From: Clostridia bacterium UC5.1-1D10
Lineage (GTDB): Bacteria; Bacillota; Clostridia; Lachnospirales; Anaerotignaceae
Assembly (NCBI GenBank): GCA_001304995.1
Contig: BBZU01000002.1
Location: forward strand, 158,685-222,684
Reading direction: 5' to 3'
Length of the DNA stretch: 64,000 nucleotides
Positions 1 through 8,586 of the stretch are shown here, piece after piece. The notes beneath the pieces were generated by a model, which was not told where the DNA came from, did no database searches, and was given only the letters and a program-made list of their open reading frames with translations. The position numbers and the translations under genes are program-made. The first letter of the stretch is position 1; each line of letters opens with the position of its first letter.

Positions 1-19
1 GGAAAAAGACATAAAAAAA

Positions 20-41
20 GCCCCTTTCAAAAGAAAGGGGC
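20..41 (-). terminator. Rho-independent terminator of the HIT gene
   Basis: A nine-base-pair stem (20-28 with 33-41, AAAA loop on the plus strand) ends in a run of seven T on the minus strand. It lies just past the stop codon of the minus-strand HIT gene. Confidence 0.85.
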
Positions 42-58
42 TTTTGTGTTTTGTGAAA

Positions 59-469
59 TTACAGGCTCATTTCCAGTTTTTTGCGCATGTCTTCGATCTG
101 TTCGTCTGTCAGATCCATGGGTTTGTACGCAATGGTGATGCCGTCGTTTTCATAACGAGGGATCAGGTGCAGATGGAAATGGAATACAGTCTGACCAGCA
201 ACGGTGCCGTTGTTCTGCATCACGTTCATGTGATCAAAGCCCAGTCTTGCCTTCATTTCTCTGGAGATGATAGCTGCCAGACGGAACAGTCTGCCGGCTT
301 TATCAGGGTCGATTTCAAAGATATTGGCAACGTGTTCCTTCACCAGAATCAGCACATGGCCTTCATTGGCGGGAAAACGATCCAGAATTACCTTAAATTC
401 ATCGTTTTCATATATAGTGGCGGAGCCGAATTCCCCCGACACGATTTTACAGAAAATACAGTCGCTCAT
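59..469 (-). CDS. HIT family nucleotide-binding protein
   Basis: 136 aa, full length for a bacterial Hint/HinT-type protein, a small cytosolic nucleotide phosphoramidase or hydrolase. The histidine triad reads HFHLHLIPR at residues 97-105, and CIFCKI at 4-9 gives the N-terminal cysteine pair often seen in this group. The start is ATG, with GAAAGGA about nine bases upstream. The gene stands alone, ends in its own terminator, and reads away from the ferritin-like gene. The physiological substrate cannot be told from sequence. Confidence 0.93.
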   Translation of the reverse strand: MSDCIFCKIVSGEFGSATIYENDEFKVILDRFPANEGHVLILVKEHVANIFEIDPDKAGRLFRLAAIISREMKARLGFDHMNVMQNNGTVAGQTVFHFHLHLIPRYENDGITIAYKPMDLTDEQIEDMRKKLEMSL

Positions 470-541
470 AAGTATTCATCCTTTCGTATGTGATTTGCTA
501 TCAGTATAGCACGAAAGGAAGAAGATTGCACAGATTTTTGT

Positions 542-1051
542 TCAAAAATATTTGCTGAACAGATAGGTCAATGCGTTGGCGTGGCTCTGCTTATCTGTGA
601 GAATCTCGAAAAACAGGTCACGAAGGGCGCCGTCGGGCACTGCCAGAAAGAAATTCCGGTAGAAATCTGCCGCGTCCAGTTCCTGCATGAGGGTTTCCTC
701 CAGATAGGCTTTGGGGTCGATGACTTCCAGTGTGGAAGGGGTCTGGCTTTCGTCTGGTGTTTCCGGCGTTTCACCTGTGATGAGAAACAGGGCTTCCCGC
801 AGGTTTTTCAGATGCTTTTTCTCATCCAGATACATGGATTTGAGCATATCGGCAGAGGAGGAGAGCGCTGGCGCTTCTGTCAGCAATCGGCGATAACGAT
901 TGGCAAGCTGTGCTGTTTCCTCCGTAGCCACTTTCAACAGGGCCAGCAGACGGTCGTCCTCTGCCAGCTCCTGAATGGCAGGGTCTTTGGCTTCCCGCGC
1001 CGTCAGGCTCTGCCGCTGGAAATAATGAGTATTGCGATTATATGGGTACAT
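542..1051 (-). CDS. Ferritin-like domain protein
   Basis: 169 aa, predicted all-helical. Spaced acidic/histidine motifs (LDEKKH in the middle, ETLMQELDAADFY further on, TDKQSHAN near the C terminus) fit the ExxH pairs of a ferritin-like or rubrerythrin-like four-helix bundle that could hold a di-metal centre. No rubredoxin-type CxxC domain is present. An acidic, proline- and threonine-rich linker (about residues 92-105) interrupts the bundle. Divergent from murG across a 170 bp spacer. The role, perhaps metal or oxidant handling, is inferred from fold only. Confidence 0.7.
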   Translation of the reverse strand: MYPYNRNTHYFQRQSLTAREAKDPAIQELAEDDRLLALLKVATEETAQLANRYRRLLTEAPALSSSADMLKSMYLDEKKHLKNLREALFLITGETPETPDESQTPSTLEVIDPKAYLEETLMQELDAADFYRNFFLAVPDGALRDLFFEILTDKQSHANALTYLFSKYF

Positions 1052-1173
1052 GTTTGTCAGTCTCCTTTGCTTTTTTCTATCATATCTATGCAGTAAAAAG
1101 GTGGGACTTGCATAAAAATCGCCTTTTTTTCAGAAAAAACAGAAATCTTCTGGCAGTTGCCCATTTTTTCTGT

Positions 1174-1179
1174 TATGAT
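1174..1179 (+). promoter_or_regulatory. Probable extended -10 promoter of murG
   Basis: TATGAT preceded by TGT (extended -10), 43 bases before the murG start. The -35 position (TGGCAG) is poor, so the call rests on the extended -10. Confidence 0.35.
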
Positions 1180-1221
1180 AGGAAACAGTGAAAAATAGTA
1201 TATTACAGGGGTGAATTCTCT

Positions 1222-2280
1222 ATGAAACGAATTGTATTGACAGGCGGCGGCACAGCAGGCCATGTGACGCCCAATCTGGCGATCCTGCCTTTGCTGCGGC
1301 AGGAAGGCTGGGAGGTTTTATATATTGGCTCCGAAAACGGCATTGAAAAGAAACTCATTGAGGCGGAAGGCGTGCCTTATTACAGCATCCCAACAGGGAA
1401 ACTGCGCCGTTATCTGTCCAGACAGAACATCACTGATATGTTCCGTGTGGTGAAAGGCGTCAGCGAAGCCACCAAACTGCTGAAAAAACTGAAACCTGAT
1501 CTGGTATTCTCCAAAGGCGGCTTTGTAGCAGTGCCTGTGGTGCTGGGGGCAAAGAAAAACAAGATTCCCGTTATCATCCATGAATCTGATATTACACCGG
1601 GTCTGGCAAACAAGATTGCGATGCCTTTTGCAAAGACTGTCTGCACCACGTTCCCAGAAACACTGAAATATGTGCCTAAGGAAAAAGGAATCCACACAGG
1701 GACACCTATTCGTGCGGAACTGTTCACAGGGGACAGACAGAAAGGGCTGGAAGCCTGCGGTTTTGACGGCACAAAGCCTGTTCTGCTTCAGATGGGCGGT
1801 TCTCTGGGGGCAGTGAAGCTCAATGATGCCCTGCGGGAAAGCCTGCCTTCTTTGCTGAAGGATTTTGACATCATCCATCTTTGCGGCAAAGGTCATAAGG
1901 AAGAAAGTCTGGAAGGTACAAAGGGATACCGCCAGTTTGAATATGTCACCGATGGTCTGGCAGACCTGTTCGCGGCAACAGATGTGATCATTGCCCGTGC
2001 GGGCAGCAACTCCATCTCCGAGTTTTTGGCACTGAAAAAGCCTCATCTGCTGATTCCCCTTTCCGCAAAGGCAAGCCGCGGCGACCAGATTCTGAACGCT
2101 GCGTCCTACGAAAAACAGGGCTTTGCCATGGTGCTGCCGGAAGAAGAACTGACAGCCGCAACTATGGAGGAAAAAGTGCGTGAACTTTATGCAAATAGGG
2201 AAACATATATTGCGGCCATGGAAAAGAGCACCCAGAATAACGGCGTGGAAGTAGTCATGGCGCTGATTCGCCAATTTTAA
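1222..2280 (+). CDS. murG: UDP-GlcNAc:lipid I N-acetylglucosaminyltransferase MurG
   Basis: 352 aa. Transfers GlcNAc to lipid I to make lipid II on the inner membrane face. The N-terminal glycine-rich loop LTGGGTAGHVTPN (residues 6-18) and the C-domain loop QMGGSLGA are the two GT-B family signatures, and ARAGSNSISE is the UDP-GlcNAc binding segment. Length is normal. The start is ATG, with a GGGGTGA ribosome site. The gene sits alone here rather than in a dcw cluster. This fits the MurG type of Clostridia and some bacilli that is encoded away from ftsW and murD. Confidence 0.95.
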   Translation: MKRIVLTGGGTAGHVTPNLAILPLLRQEGWEVLYIGSENGIEKKLIEAEGVPYYSIPTGKLRRYLSRQNITDMFRVVKGVSEATKLLKKLKPDLVFSKGGFVAVPVVLGAKKNKIPVIIHESDITPGLANKIAMPFAKTVCTTFPETLKYVPKEKGIHTGTPIRAELFTGDRQKGLEACGFDGTKPVLLQMGGSLGAVKLNDALRESLPSLLKDFDIIHLCGKGHKEESLEGTKGYRQFEYVTDGLADLFAATDVIIARAGSNSISEFLALKKPHLLIPLSAKASRGDQILNAASYEKQGFAMVLPEEELTAATMEEKVRELYANRETYIAAMEKSTQNNGVEVVMALIRQF

Positions 2281-2301
2281 TAAAGATTTAAGAAAAACAA
2301 A

Positions 2302-2331
2302 TTGACACAGACTTTTTGCGTGTAATACAAT
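2302..2331 (+). promoter_or_regulatory. Sigma-A promoter for the cyclophilin lipoprotein
   Basis: TTGACA at 2302-2307 and TACAAT at 2326-2331 with an 18-base spacer, placed 47 bases before the coding start at 2378. Confidence 0.65.
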
Positions 2332-2377
2332 ATTTTTCATGTATGAGATGAAAAAAGCAGGCAGGAGGAAAACAACC

Positions 2378-3157
2378 ATGAAAAAATATATCAGTTTGAT
2401 TCTGGCGGGACTTCTGATGTTCACAGCGGCAGGCTGCGGCAGTGAAGCACAGGCGGAAACCGATACAGAAGCCACAGGGGAATATGTGAATTTGCAGGCA
2501 CAGATGCCCGAAGAAGGCGAAGAAATCGCTGTCATCGATACTTCCAAAGGCGTCGTGAAAATGCGTTTCTTCCCCAAAGAAGCACCCAAGGCAGTGGAAA
2601 ACTTCAAAACACTGGCAAAGGATGGCTACTATGATGGGCTTACATTCCACCGTGTCATTGAGGACTTTATGATCCAGACAGGTGACCCCACAGGCACAGG
2701 TACTGGCGGTGAAAGCTGCTGGGGAGAAGATTTCGAGGATGAAGTTTCCCCGAACCTGCATTTTTATAACGGCGCTGTTGCCATGGCAAATAAAGGCCCT
2801 AACACCAACGGCAGCCAGTTCTTCATCGTGCAGGCAAAAACTGTGACAGAAGATTATCTGAAAACACTGGAAGATGCCCGTGACAACAACGAAGAAGAAA
2901 TGGGCGTTACCATCGGCGATGAATTTTATACATTGAGCCAGCTTTATCCCGACAGTGTTATGGACTATTATCGGGAACATGGCGGCGCAGTGCATCTGGA
3001 ATATGTTTACGGCAATGCCTACACCATTTTCGGTCAGGTCATTGAAGGAATGGACGTTGTAGACGCCATCGCAGCTGTGAAAGTGGATGAAAACGCCAAA
3101 CCGCTGGAAGATGTGATCATCAACAGCATTACATTTGAACCCTACACAGCACAGTAA
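2378..3157 (+). CDS. Lipoprotein peptidyl-prolyl cis-trans isomerase (cyclophilin type)
   Basis: 259 aa. The N terminus is a lipoprotein signal: MKKY, a hydrophobic stretch, then a lipobox ending TAAGC with the lipid-bearing Cys near residue 20. The cyclophilin domain follows (about 45-255), with FHRVIEDFMIQTGDP and NGSQFFIV carrying the active-site Arg and Gln/Phe residues. An insertion of about 35 residues after FFIVQAKT distinguishes it from short PpiB. Expected to fold exported proteins at the outer membrane-facing surface. The ATG at 2378 is chosen over upstream ATGs because GGAGGA sits seven to eight bases before it. Confidence 0.88.
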   Translation: MKKYISLILAGLLMFTAAGCGSEAQAETDTEATGEYVNLQAQMPEEGEEIAVIDTSKGVVKMRFFPKEAPKAVENFKTLAKDGYYDGLTFHRVIEDFMIQTGDPTGTGTGGESCWGEDFEDEVSPNLHFYNGAVAMANKGPNTNGSQFFIVQAKTVTEDYLKTLEDARDNNEEEMGVTIGDEFYTLSQLYPDSVMDYYREHGGAVHLEYVYGNAYTIFGQVIEGMDVVDAIAAVKVDENAKPLEDVIINSITFEPYTAQ

Positions 3158-3184
3158 AGAAAGATAGAAATGAGGATTTGGAAT

Positions 3185-3675
3185 ATGAGAAAAAACTGGT
3201 TTTGGTATTGACATTGATGTGTGCCGTTGCGGCTTTTGCCGGCTGTGGGAAAGAAGAAGTACCCCAGCAGGAAGTTTCCTACAATATGACTTTCATCAAT
3301 GAAACAGGGGAAGGCGCATCTGCCCTGAAAATCCGTCCCACAGAAGAAGACGACTGGACAGATAATATGCTGAAGGAATCCGAATGGAAAAACGGTTTTT
3401 CCGTACCTGTTACCCTGAATGGTATGGTACCTGTGGTGGAAAACGGCTGGCAGGTACAGATGACATTCACTGACGGCACAGAACAGGTTTGGGAAAATGT
3501 TGTGCTGGAAGACGGTGACACCATCACATTTACACTGGAAAATGGTACCCCTTCCGTGACACACATGCCTGCCGAAGATATGACAGAAGGCACAGAAGAT
3601 GTGCTGGATGACAGCGATGTACAGAACCAGTTGGATAATGAATCTTTGCAGGATGATACCCTGACAGAAGAATAA
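3185..3675 (+). CDS. Small lipoprotein of unknown function (start region frameshifted)
   Basis: About 163 aa. I do not recognise the family. Reading from TTG 3178 gives a complete lipoprotein, but the ribosome site GAGGA (3172-3176) is correctly spaced for ATG 3185, which is out of frame. One extra A in the run 3190-3195 would join ATG 3185 to the frame as MRKKLVLVLTLMCAVA followed by a lipobox FAGC. The mature part is acidic, with a central beta-rich stretch and an Asp/Glu-rich tail. It follows the cyclophilin lipoprotein by 27 bases and probably shares its transcript. The start is therefore inferred across a likely one-base deletion. Confidence 0.65.
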
Positions 3676-3683
3676 GAAAAAAC

Positions 3684-3718
3684 AGAGAGGATATGGCAAA
3701 AGCCAGTCCTCTCTTTTG
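3684..3718 (+). terminator. Rho-independent terminator
   Basis: AGAGAGGA (3684-3691) pairs with TCCTCTCT (3707-3714). An inner TGGC/GCCA stem and a trailing TTTT follow. Ends the two-lipoprotein unit. Confidence 0.8.
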
Positions 3719-3861
3719 TTTTGTAAGAAAGAATTAAGAGAAACCATCGGTGTTTTCTAAGATTTATGAGTTATGATAGCTATGGAGTGTATGGTAGCTT
3801 TTGAAAAACAAAATTTTCGCCATACAGGGAAACTGGCGAATGATTTAAGGAGGCAACCTTC

Positions 3862-4272
3862 ATGAAAACAAAAAAAGAAAACATACTGGTGCTGGTAACG
3901 GCGGGGAAAGAATCCAAAAGATTCATGGAACTGGCCAAAGATGCCGCAGAGGCAGGCAACGGGGATTTATACATCTTGCATGTAGCGCAGGGCGAAAATA
4001 TATTGGAAAGCGGAGAAATGTACGAAATGCAGCGGCTGGCGGATTACGGATGCCGGCTGGGCGGACAGGTCTGCCTGTGCTGTGAGCAGGACGTGGCAGC
4101 TTACATCAGCCGCTTTGCCAGGGAAAAAGACATTACAGGCGTGCTGTTGGAGCCGCCGGTGAAAAAAGAGAAAAAATCTATCTGGAAAGAACTGCTGGAG
4201 CGGATCGCGGCCCTTTTGCCGCCGGGCACCTGCCTGCTTTCCGAGAGAGAATTGGCTGCCGCGGCAGTATGA
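3862..4272 (+). CDS. Universal-stress-protein-like domain protein
   Basis: 136 aa. It begins KENILVLVTAGKESKRFMELAKDAA (quoted in parts: ILVLVTAG, then KRFMELAK) and continues with LYILHV. That is the beta-strand, helix and LxxLHV pattern of UspA and of the KdpD nucleotide-binding segment. A middle VCLCCEQDV strand and ITGVLLEPP follow. A C-terminal basic-hydrophobic helix (about 110-125) and CLLSE end the protein. Monocistronic, with a good AAGGAGG site. Assignment is by fold pattern, so function (stress or KdpD-like sensing) is open. Confidence 0.5.
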   Translation: MKTKKENILVLVTAGKESKRFMELAKDAAEAGNGDLYILHVAQGENILESGEMYEMQRLADYGCRLGGQVCLCCEQDVAAYISRFAREKDITGVLLEPPVKKEKKSIWKELLERIAALLPPGTCLLSERELAAAAV

Positions 4273-4291
4273 CAGAAAAAACACAGGACGC

Positions 4292-4453
4292 AAGCAAGTT
4301 CCTCTTAAGAAAACAACGGATTTCCTTTTTATTGATTTCTTCAGAGGAACTGCGATTGCTGTCTTCAGAAGAAAACAATCCGGTAAAAACATGATAGTTG
4401 AAATCCTGTGTACATTAAGGATTTCAACTATATTTGTTTTCTGATGAAGCAGC
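4292..4453 (-). repeat. Dispersed structured repeat, copy 1 (minus orientation)
   Basis: Read on the minus strand it carries the three parts of the repeat family. Part one is an outer stem, GCTGCTTCATCAGAAAACA, against TGTTTTCTTCTGAAGACAGC. Part two is an inner hairpin built on ATAGTTGAAATCC and GGATTTCAACTAT. Part three is a terminal hairpin closed by GTTCCTCT and AGAGGAAC. The terminal loop is about 17 bases longer than in other copies. It occupies the gap between the Usp-like gene and the SEC-C gene. Confidence 0.75.
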
Positions 4454-4522
4454 ACCTTAGCGGCAGACCTGTGTTTTTTTGCTGTTTTTTGAGAGCCAGA
4501 GAGGCGGAATTGCTATTTTTTG

Positions 4523-4551
4523 TTGCAAATCGGGCAAAATTATATTATGAT
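4523..4551 (+). promoter_or_regulatory. Sigma-A promoter of the SEC-C/tsaC/rpiB/upp operon
   Basis: TTGCAA (4523-4528) and TATGAT (4546-4551) with a 17-base spacer, 59 bases before the first start codon. Confidence 0.7.
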
Positions 4552-4609
4552 TGCAAAGAGCAAGTTTTTTGCGAAAGAATGGATGATAAAGTTAAAGGAG
4601 AGAAATGAT

Positions 4610-5109
4610 ATGAGTTTGTATGAACGCTGGATGGAAAAAGCATTTTCCAAAGAAGGCAGAAGTGTGGATGCGATTTGGGATGAATACCTGCCCAAGGAAC
4701 AGCACATCTATGAATATATTCTGGCAAATAAACTGACAAAACTGGAAGGTACAGTAAAAGAACTGGCAGAACGTTTCTCCATGACCACAGAAGAAATCGT
4801 GGCTTTCGTGGACGGCATCAATGATGTACTGCCTACACCTTATGAAATGACAAAGCTGGAAGAAGATACAGCCATTGTACTGGACATCGACTTTGAACGT
4901 CTGTTCAAGAAAATGGTGGAATATCATGCAGAACACCTGTATCAGCTGCCCCAGTGGGACGGCATCTTTGACGCAGACACCAGAAAACGTCTGACACTGG
5001 AACAGAAACGCTCCAGAACCATCGTCAAAGGTGAAAAATCGGACGCAATGACCCTTGCCCTTGCGGCAGCGGCAAAAAATACAAAAAATGCTGCGGAGCG
5101 AACCTGTAA
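4610..5109 (+). CDS. SEC-C motif protein (frameshifted near the C terminus)
   Basis: About 166 aa when read across one missing base. The N-terminal domain (from MSLYERWMEK) is helical and acidic. It matches a family, common in Clostridia, that ends in a zinc-binding SEC-C motif. In the ATG 4610 frame the motif is absent, but one base over, from 5038, the sequence reads IGRNDPCPCGSGKKYKKCCG and stops at 5107-5109. Adding one A to the run 5034-5038 joins the two. As given, the frame runs on into tsaC, creating a false 551-residue fusion. Zinc binding by the CPC/CC cysteines is known for SEC-C domains; its role here is unknown. Confidence 0.82.
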
Positions 5110-5113
5110 GATT

Positions 5114-6175
5114 ATGAAAACCATTTTGCGCAAGGTAGACCCCCAACAGCCTGATGCAGCCATCATCGCCGAAGGTGCGGAAATCCTCAAAAGAGGCGGG
5201 CTGGTTGCTTTTCCTACGGAAACTGTTTACGGCTTAGGGGGCAACGGTCTGGACAGTGAAGCCTGCAAAGGCATTTATCTGGCAAAAGGCCGTCCTTCCG
5301 ACAATCCTTTGATACTGCATATCTCCCAGATCAGTGAATTGCGTCCCATTGTGCGGGAGGTTCCTGCGGCGGCGCAGAAACTTATTGATGCTTTCTGGCC
5401 AGGCCCGCTGACGATGATATTCCCAAAAGCAGATATTGTGCCTGATTCCGTCACTGGCGGACTGGATACGGTAGCGGTGCGCTTTCCGTCTCATCCTGTT
5501 GCCATGGCGCTGATTCGTGCGTCAGGTCTGCCCATTGCGGCGCCCAGTGCCAACGCATCCGGCAAGCCCAGCCCTACAAGGGCATCCCATGTGGCTTTTG
5601 ACCTGGATGGGAAGATTGACATGATTCTGGATGGCGGTGCGGCAGAGTGGGGATTGGAGTCCACCATTGTGGATGTTTCCGTCACACCCCCTATGATCCT
5701 TCGCCCCGGTGCCATCACAAAGGAAATGATGGAGCCTTTTGTGGGTGAAGTAACCGTAGACCCTGCCATTTTGCAGAAACCGAAGGAAGGACTGCGTCCA
5801 AAAGCCCCCGGCATGAAGTACACCCATTATTCTCCCAGAGCGGAAGTATATCTGGTGCGTGGAGAAGGGGTACAGGCTAAAATCAATGCCCTGACGGCAC
5901 AGGAAAAAGCGGCAGGGAAAAAAGTAGGCGTTCTTGCCACAGAGGAATCTAAAGACGGCTATGAGGCGGACATCGTTCTGTCTGTGGGCAGTCGGGAGAA
6001 TCTGGAGGAAGTAGGCGCTAATCTGTTCAAAGTATTGCGCAAATTCGATTTCTTGGAAGCAGATACGGTATACGCGGAAGTATTCCCTCTGGAAGGGGAA
6101 GGGCTGGCCATTATGAACCGGCTCCAGAAATCTGCCGGATACCGTTTCATTGAAGCGAAAGGAGAAGAAAAATGA
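5114..6175 (+). CDS. L-threonylcarbamoyladenylate synthase (Sua5/TsaC family)
   Basis: 353 aa, the long Sua5 form. Makes threonylcarbamoyl-AMP from threonine, bicarbonate and ATP for the t6A37 modification of ANN-decoding tRNAs. The N-terminal YrdC domain has GGLVAFPTETVYGLG and the KGRPSDNPL loop, then SANASGKPSPT and GLESTIVDV. The C-terminal Sua5 domain starts near residue 235 (PGMKYTHYSP). The start is ATG 5114, five bases after the true stop of the SEC-C gene. A longer reading frame reaching back to 4610 is an artefact of the upstream frameshift. The stop overlaps the start of rpiB by ATGA. Confidence 0.93.
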   Translation: MKTILRKVDPQQPDAAIIAEGAEILKRGGLVAFPTETVYGLGGNGLDSEACKGIYLAKGRPSDNPLILHISQISELRPIVREVPAAAQKLIDAFWPGPLTMIFPKADIVPDSVTGGLDTVAVRFPSHPVAMALIRASGLPIAAPSANASGKPSPTRASHVAFDLDGKIDMILDGGAAEWGLESTIVDVSVTPPMILRPGAITKEMMEPFVGEVTVDPAILQKPKEGLRPKAPGMKYTHYSPRAEVYLVRGEGVQAKINALTAQEKAAGKKVGVLATEESKDGYEADIVLSVGSRENLEEVGANLFKVLRKFDFLEADTVYAEVFPLEGEGLAIMNRLQKSAGYRFIEAKGEEK

Positions 6176-6600
6176 TAGCACTTGGCTGTGACCACGGCGG
6201 TTTCCCTCTGATGAAGGAAGTCATCGCTTATTTAGACGCAAACAACATTCCTTATAAGAACTATGGGACATTCTCCGAAGAATCCGTGGATTATCCCGTA
6301 TATGGCAAACTGGTTGCTCATGCCGTAGCAGACGGCGAATGCGAAAAAGGCATCCTCATCTGCGGCACAGGCATCGGTATCTCCATTGTGGCAAATAAAG
6401 TCAAAGGCATCCGCGCGGCACTGTGCGGCGATGTGTTCTCCGCAAAAGCAACCAGAGAACATAACGATGCCAACATTCTGGCAATGGGCGCTCGTGTGAC
6501 AGGCCCCGGTCTGGCGCTGGAGATCGTAAAAGCATTCTTGGAAACACCTTTTTCCAATGATGAACGCCATATCAGAAGAATCAAGCAGATCGAAGATTGA
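6172..6600 (+). CDS. rpiB: Ribose-5-phosphate isomerase B
   Basis: 142 aa, full length. Interconverts ribose-5-phosphate and ribulose-5-phosphate in the pentose phosphate pathway. DHGG at residues 7-10, CGTGIGIS at 64-71 (Cys64 is the expected catalytic base) and [12 protein letters not shown] are the family signatures. Translationally coupled to tsaC through a four-base overlap. Placement beside upp fits supply of ribose phosphate for nucleotides. Some family members act on allose or galactose phosphates, but this operon position is the usual rpiB one. Confidence 0.93.
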   Translation: MIALGCDHGGFPLMKEVIAYLDANNIPYKNYGTFSEESVDYPVYGKLVAHAVADGECEKGILICGTGIGISIVANKVKGIRAALCGDVFSAKATREHNDANILAMGARVTGPGLALEIVKAFLETPFSNDERHIRRIKQIED

Positions 6601-6614
6601 TAAGGGGGAAATCC

Positions 6615-7241
6615 ATGAGTAAATTATTCGTATCGGAACATCCGCTGATCCAGAGCAAAATGGCAATGCTGCGTGACGCAGAAACCGGCTCCAAGGAATT
6701 TCGTGAGATCATCGGCGAAGTAGCCATGCTCCTTTCCTATGAAGCCACCAGAGATCTGCCTTTGAAAGAAATTCAGGTGCAGACACCGGTGGATGTGGCA
6801 ATGTGCCGCACCATCGATACCAAACTTGCCATTGTGCCTATTCTCCGCGCGGGTATCGGCATGACAGAAGGTCTGCTGCGGCTTATGCCCACAGCAAAGA
6901 TCGGACATATCGGTCTGTATCGTGACCCGGAAACACTGCTGCCTGTGGAATATTACTGCAAACTGCCTGCCGATGTGGAAGAAAGAACTGTCTTTCTGAC
7001 AGACCCCATGCTGGCAACAGGCGGTACAGCGGAAGCTGCCATCGGATTTTTGAAGGATAAAGGCGTGAAGAAGATCATTTTCCTGTGTATTCTGGCTGCG
7101 CCCGAAGGCGTGAAAAAGATACAGGAAGCCCATCCTGATGTAGATATCTATGCGGCGGCTTATGATACATGTCTGAATGACCATGGCTATATTGTGCCTG
7201 GTCTGGGGGACGCCGGTGACCGTATTTTCGGTACGAAATAA
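6615..7241 (+). CDS. upp: Uracil phosphoribosyltransferase
   Basis: 208 aa. Salvages uracil to UMP using PRPP. The PRPP loop is [19 protein letters not shown] is the second phosphate-binding segment, and the C-terminal [14 protein letters not shown] is the uracil-binding signature. ATG 6615 is chosen because AAGGGGG lies just upstream and the protein then begins MSKLFV, as in orthologues. An in-frame TTG at 6597 only adds six residues without a better site. Third or fourth gene of the operon that begins with the SEC-C protein. Confidence 0.95.
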   Translation: MSKLFVSEHPLIQSKMAMLRDAETGSKEFREIIGEVAMLLSYEATRDLPLKEIQVQTPVDVAMCRTIDTKLAIVPILRAGIGMTEGLLRLMPTAKIGHIGLYRDPETLLPVEYYCKLPADVEERTVFLTDPMLATGGTAEAAIGFLKDKGVKKIIFLCILAAPEGVKKIQEAHPDVDIYAAAYDTCLNDHGYIVPGLGDAGDRIFGTK

Positions 7242-7290
7242 ACTGGGTTCCTTTTTTCGGCCTTTGCCGAAAGGGTTAGGAGTGAATTTT

Positions 7291-8331
7291 TTGGTAGAGC
7301 ATAACTGGTTGTTATATATTGCGGCTTTTGCCTGCGCTTTTGCCATTACGCTGGTGACAACACCTTTCGCAAAATGGCTTTCCGCAAAAGTGGGCGCCAT
7401 TGACTATCCCAAGGATAGAGGGGTACATAAAAAACCTATGCCTCGTATGGGCGGCGTTGCCATTGTGCTGGGCTTTCTGATTACGGTGCTCATGGTCTAT
7501 TTCTTTGACCGCAGCATGAGCCCCAAACAGTTTGCGGGCTTCATCGTAGGCGCTGGCATCATTGCGGTGCTGGGCATGATCGACGATATGAAAGACCTGC
7601 CGGCAAAACTGAAATTCTGCGTGCAGATCGTAGCGGCGCTGATCGTTATTTTCTCCGGCACACAGATTCAGATTGTGCTGTGGCCTGTAACGGCAACATT
7701 GCAGAAATTAAGTATTCCCATTACGCTGGTGTGGATTGTTGGCGTTACAAACGCTGTAAACCTCATCGACGGTCTGGACGGTCTGGCGGCAGGGGTAACA
7801 GGCATTGCGGCCCTGAGCCTGATGGTGCTGTGCATCATGACAGGTACCACCACAGCGGTGGTGCTGACAGCGGCTTTGGCTGGGGCGTGTCTGGGCTTCT
7901 TGCCCCGTAACTTTAACCCCGCGGAAATCTTCATGGGGGATACAGGCTCCACATTTTTGGGCTTTGTACTGGCAGTAACCAGTATTCTGGGCGTGTTCAA
8001 AGGCTATGCCCTGCTGGCACTGGTAGTAAGTATTTTCTGTATTGGTCTGCCTATTTTCGACACCATTTTTGCTATGCTTCGTCGTATGGCGAAACATCAG
8101 CCCATTATGCAGGCAGACAGAGGGCATCTGCACCATAAACTCATCGACCATGGTTTCAGCCAGAAAAAGGCAGTACTGATCATGTACGCCATCAGTATTT
8201 TTCTGGGACTGCTTGCCATCTTCATTGCCGTCAAAGACTCCCGTATCTTCGTGGTGGCTTTGCTGACAGTGGTGGTACTGAGTTTCATCATTTACTATTT
8301 CAATGCCCACATCAAAAATAAAAATCAGTAA
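7291..8331 (+). CDS. Undecaprenyl-phosphate N-acetylhexosamine-1-phosphate transferase (TagO/WecA type)
   Basis: About 346 aa with some ten membrane segments. Family marks in order: [23 protein letters not shown] (metal-binding Asp pair), [22 protein letters not shown] and the C-terminal DRGHLHHKL loop. Starts a cell-wall or capsule polymer by linking a sugar-1-phosphate to undecaprenyl phosphate. TTG 7291 is preferred since TTAGGAG ends eight bases before it and the first membrane helix follows directly. An in-frame GTG at 7282 is possible. A TTCGGC/GCCGAA hairpin lies between upp and this start. Confidence 0.88.
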   Translation: MVEHNWLLYIAAFACAFAITLVTTPFAKWLSAKVGAIDYPKDRGVHKKPMPRMGGVAIVLGFLITVLMVYFFDRSMSPKQFAGFIVGAGIIAVLGMIDDMKDLPAKLKFCVQIVAALIVIFSGTQIQIVLWPVTATLQKLSIPITLVWIVGVTNAVNLIDGLDGLAAGVTGIAALSLMVLCIMTGTTTAVVLTAALAGACLGFLPRNFNPAEIFMGDTGSTFLGFVLAVTSILGVFKGYALLALVVSIFCIGLPIFDTIFAMLRRMAKHQPIMQADRGHLHHKLIDHGFSQKKAVLIMYAISIFLGLLAIFIAVKDSRIFVVALLTVVVLSFIIYYFNAHIKNKNQ

Positions 8332-8355
8332 GGTTCAGAGGAATCTGCCCTTTTA

Positions 8356-8506
8356 GGGGCTTCTTCATAAGAAAACAAAGAAAGCTGAAATCAAAGGATT
8401 TCAGCTTTCTTATTTGATGGGATTTGATTGGGTATGTTTTCTTCTGAAGAAAGCCGCCGCAGTTCCCATTAAAGAAAAACAATGTTTTCTGAATGGGAAC
8501 TTGCTG
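8356..8506 (+). repeat. Dispersed structured repeat, copy 2
   Basis: The outer stem pairs 8358-8376 with 8435-8455 (TGTTTTCTTCTGAAGAAAGCC). Inside it is a hairpin of GAAAGCTGAAATC (8380-8392) with its complement (8396-8409). A separate hairpin follows, closed by GTTCCCATT (8462-8470) and AATGGGAAC (8492-8500). It lies between the TagO-like gene and the dnaD promoter. Confidence 0.78.
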
Positions 8507-8523
8507 AGCAGATTCCTCTTTTA

Positions 8524-8552
8524 TTGTGAAGGGAAGGGTTTTGTAGTATAAT
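8524..8552 (+). promoter_or_regulatory. Sigma-A promoter of the dnaD-dnaC unit
   Basis: TTGTGA (8524-8529), 17-base spacer, TATAAT (8547-8552), 34 bases before dnaD. Confidence 0.75.
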
Positions 8553-8586
8553 AACCCTGTACGCATAAAGAAAAGGAGGGAGAGAT

